NCBI RefSeq assembly: GCF_947500835.1
Contig: NZ_CANMTQ010000011.1
Span: 1-64,000, forward strand
Direction of reading: 5' to 3'
DNA: 64,000 nucleotides
Origin: an uncultured Halomonas sp.
GTDB lineage: Bacteria > Pseudomonadota > Gammaproteobacteria > Pseudomonadales > Halomonadaceae
Numbering within the stretch: the stretch's first letter is position 1; each line of letters opens with the position of its first letter. Positions 63,196 through 64,000 of this stretch are shown here, in pieces. The position numbers were made by a program, and so were the translations under genes. The notes under the pieces are model-generated. The model was given only the letters and a program-made list of their open reading frames with translations. It was not told the DNA's origin and made no database searches.

Positions 63196-64000
63196 TCAGG
63201 CGTAAGGAATCCATTTTTTTATCAGCTTCTTCGTTCTTGCGACATTTGTCTTCAGAAGATTCGCTTTTCCATATTTTACAACTGATTCGATGGAAGGCCT
63301 CACCATGGCATTGGTCTGAGTACAAAAAACTGGCTTTCCGGAAGCATTGGCAATATACCGCGCGTGCTTGAGATCACCTTCTACAAAAAAATTGAGATCC
63401 GAATTTTTCCTGTAAAAATCGGCTTTTAGATCGCGATATACCTGGGAATTGGATGTGACTTCCCCAGCTTCGGAATTCGCCATGATCAGATTGACGTAGC
63501 TTACTTTATGGTATGAAAGCCAGCTCTCGACAATGCTCCGCGAGTGTTCAGGCTGCTTGGTTACCAACGAATTGATCTTGTAGGTAGGTAGAATAAGGGG
63601 CTTGGTTCTTTCAATAAAAGTGACATTATCTTTCTTGTCGACCTGCTCCGCTTCGTGACTATTCAGGATTACGCCATCAAGGGCTACACAGGTACGCTCC
63701 ATGGCAACGCAATGCCACATGTTCCACTGAAATACACGAGGTGAAGATAGATATTTCAAACATATATCGACCTTGGGAATACCAATAGCATTACCATATA
63801 CCGCAAGTGTGGTGATGTCGCAGGGACAGTCTTCGGGTATCTGGTCAAGTACCTTTAAAATGGAAGCGCCTGTATTCACACTGTCATCGACGATCAATAC
63901 TTTTCTGGCGTCCCAGGCTTTACGTATTTCTTTTCTAGTGTTTCTGGTATTTCCCTTTACAAGACTATGATTTTTTAGAAAATCGTTCAAAGTCGTGCAA
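63196..64000 (-). CDS. Phosphoribosyltransferase fused to HAD-like domain (partial, 5' end outside window)
   Basis: The frame is open to the right edge, so the N-terminus is missing; at least 268 residues are visible. First comes a type I PRTase core with the PRPP loop KVLIVDDSVNTGASILKVLD. It is followed by a HAD-like region: a motif I position reading CVALDGVIL, then RTKPLILPTYKINSLVTKQP, EHSRSIVESWLSYHKVSYVN, and the end segment FFVEGDLKHARYIANASGKP. In active relatives I recall motif I as CVDIDGVL, so the nucleophilic Asp appears replaced by Ala. The gene is AT-richer than its neighbours. Such proteins occur in surface-polysaccharide and accessory gene clusters; role here is unknown. Confidence 0.7.
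   Translation of the reverse strand, partial: CTTLNDFLKNHSLVKGNTRNTRKEIRKAWDARKVLIVDDSVNTGASILKVLDQIPEDCPCDITTLAVYGNAIGIPKVDICLKYLSSPRVFQWNMWHCVAMERTCVALDGVILNSHEAEQVDKKDNVTFIERTKPLILPTYKINSLVTKQPEHSRSIVESWLSYHKVSYVNLIMANSEAGEVTSNSQVYRDLKADFYRKNSDLNFFVEGDLKHARYIANASGKPVFCTQTNAMVRPSIESVVKYGKANLLKTNVARTKKLIKKWIPYA

Noticed and set aside
1..64000. CRISPR array, toxin-antitoxin operon, prophage or classical insertion sequence
   Set aside because: No regularly spaced repeats, transposase, integrase or phage structural genes were recognised; only the MITE-like element and short repeats remain.

Overview
The window looks like chromosomal DNA of a halophilic gammaproteobacterium, most likely Halomonas or a close Halomonadaceae relative. 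This rests on a GC-rich genome, acidic exported proteins (porin, azurin), a photoactive yellow protein nearly identical in its core to the Halorhodospira type, and gene orders shared with Pseudomonas and enterics (nudF-yqiB-cpdA, lgt-thyA-folA near rppH-ptsP, hslR-hslO-pckA with nudE divergent). The genus is an inference; no 16S rRNA is present.

Layout. 1-9.2 kb: start of cysD (runs off the left edge), the nudF-DUF1249-cpdA operon, a secreted TPR protein, greB, and a TetR-controlled RND efflux pair. 9.2-13.5 kb: a minus-strand run cmoM-rsmC-SIMPL-pyp-ligase, containing photoactive yellow protein (PYP) and the ligase that probably activates its p-coumaroyl chromophore. 13.6-17.1 kb: tRNA-Arg(CCT), a two-RCK potassium channel with a small membrane partner, azurin behind a Fur-like box, and a 271-bp MITE-like palindromic element ending at the stop codon of a LysR gene. 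17-20.9 kb: the LysR regulator, divergent from two flavin/NADPH reductases (CurA-like and old yellow enzyme).

20.9-28 kb: a six-gene minus-strand operon, dctQ-dctM-dctP-(PuuA-like gamma-glutamyl ligase)-aldehyde dehydrogenase-iron alcohol dehydrogenase. It reads as uptake and gamma-glutamyl catabolism of an amine or amino alcohol. 28-30.6 kb: a serine hydrolase, then an AT-rich islet of about 1.2 kb with very short ORFs, hairpins and a minus-strand terminator. 30.6-34.4 kb: a diguanylate cyclase, a DUF488 protein and a major porin.

34.9-44.8 kb: a housekeeping block similar to P. aeruginosa: lgt-thyA-folA-proQ, a sensor-receiver protein without a kinase core, an NRDE protein, rppH-ptsP and a HAD phosphatase. 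44.9-49.1 kb: a second RND adaptor/permease pair. 49.2-61 kb: rsd, gshA-dsbB, tex, an MCP with a CheR-docking tail, msrB, pckA, hslO, hslR, nudE. 61-64 kb: a secreted acidic repeat protein, a Gfo/Idh/MocA oxidoreductase, a 36-residue acidic ORF with a good ribosome binding site, and a partial phosphoribosyltransferase-HAD protein running off the right edge.

The parts most worth following up are the PYP/ligase module with its 5'UTR hairpin and no nearby ammonia-lyase, the TRAP/gamma-glutamyl operon, the MITE-like element, the short-ORF islet at 29.5-30.4 kb, and the PRTase-HAD protein whose HAD nucleophile appears to be missing. No CRISPR array, prophage or complete insertion sequence was seen.
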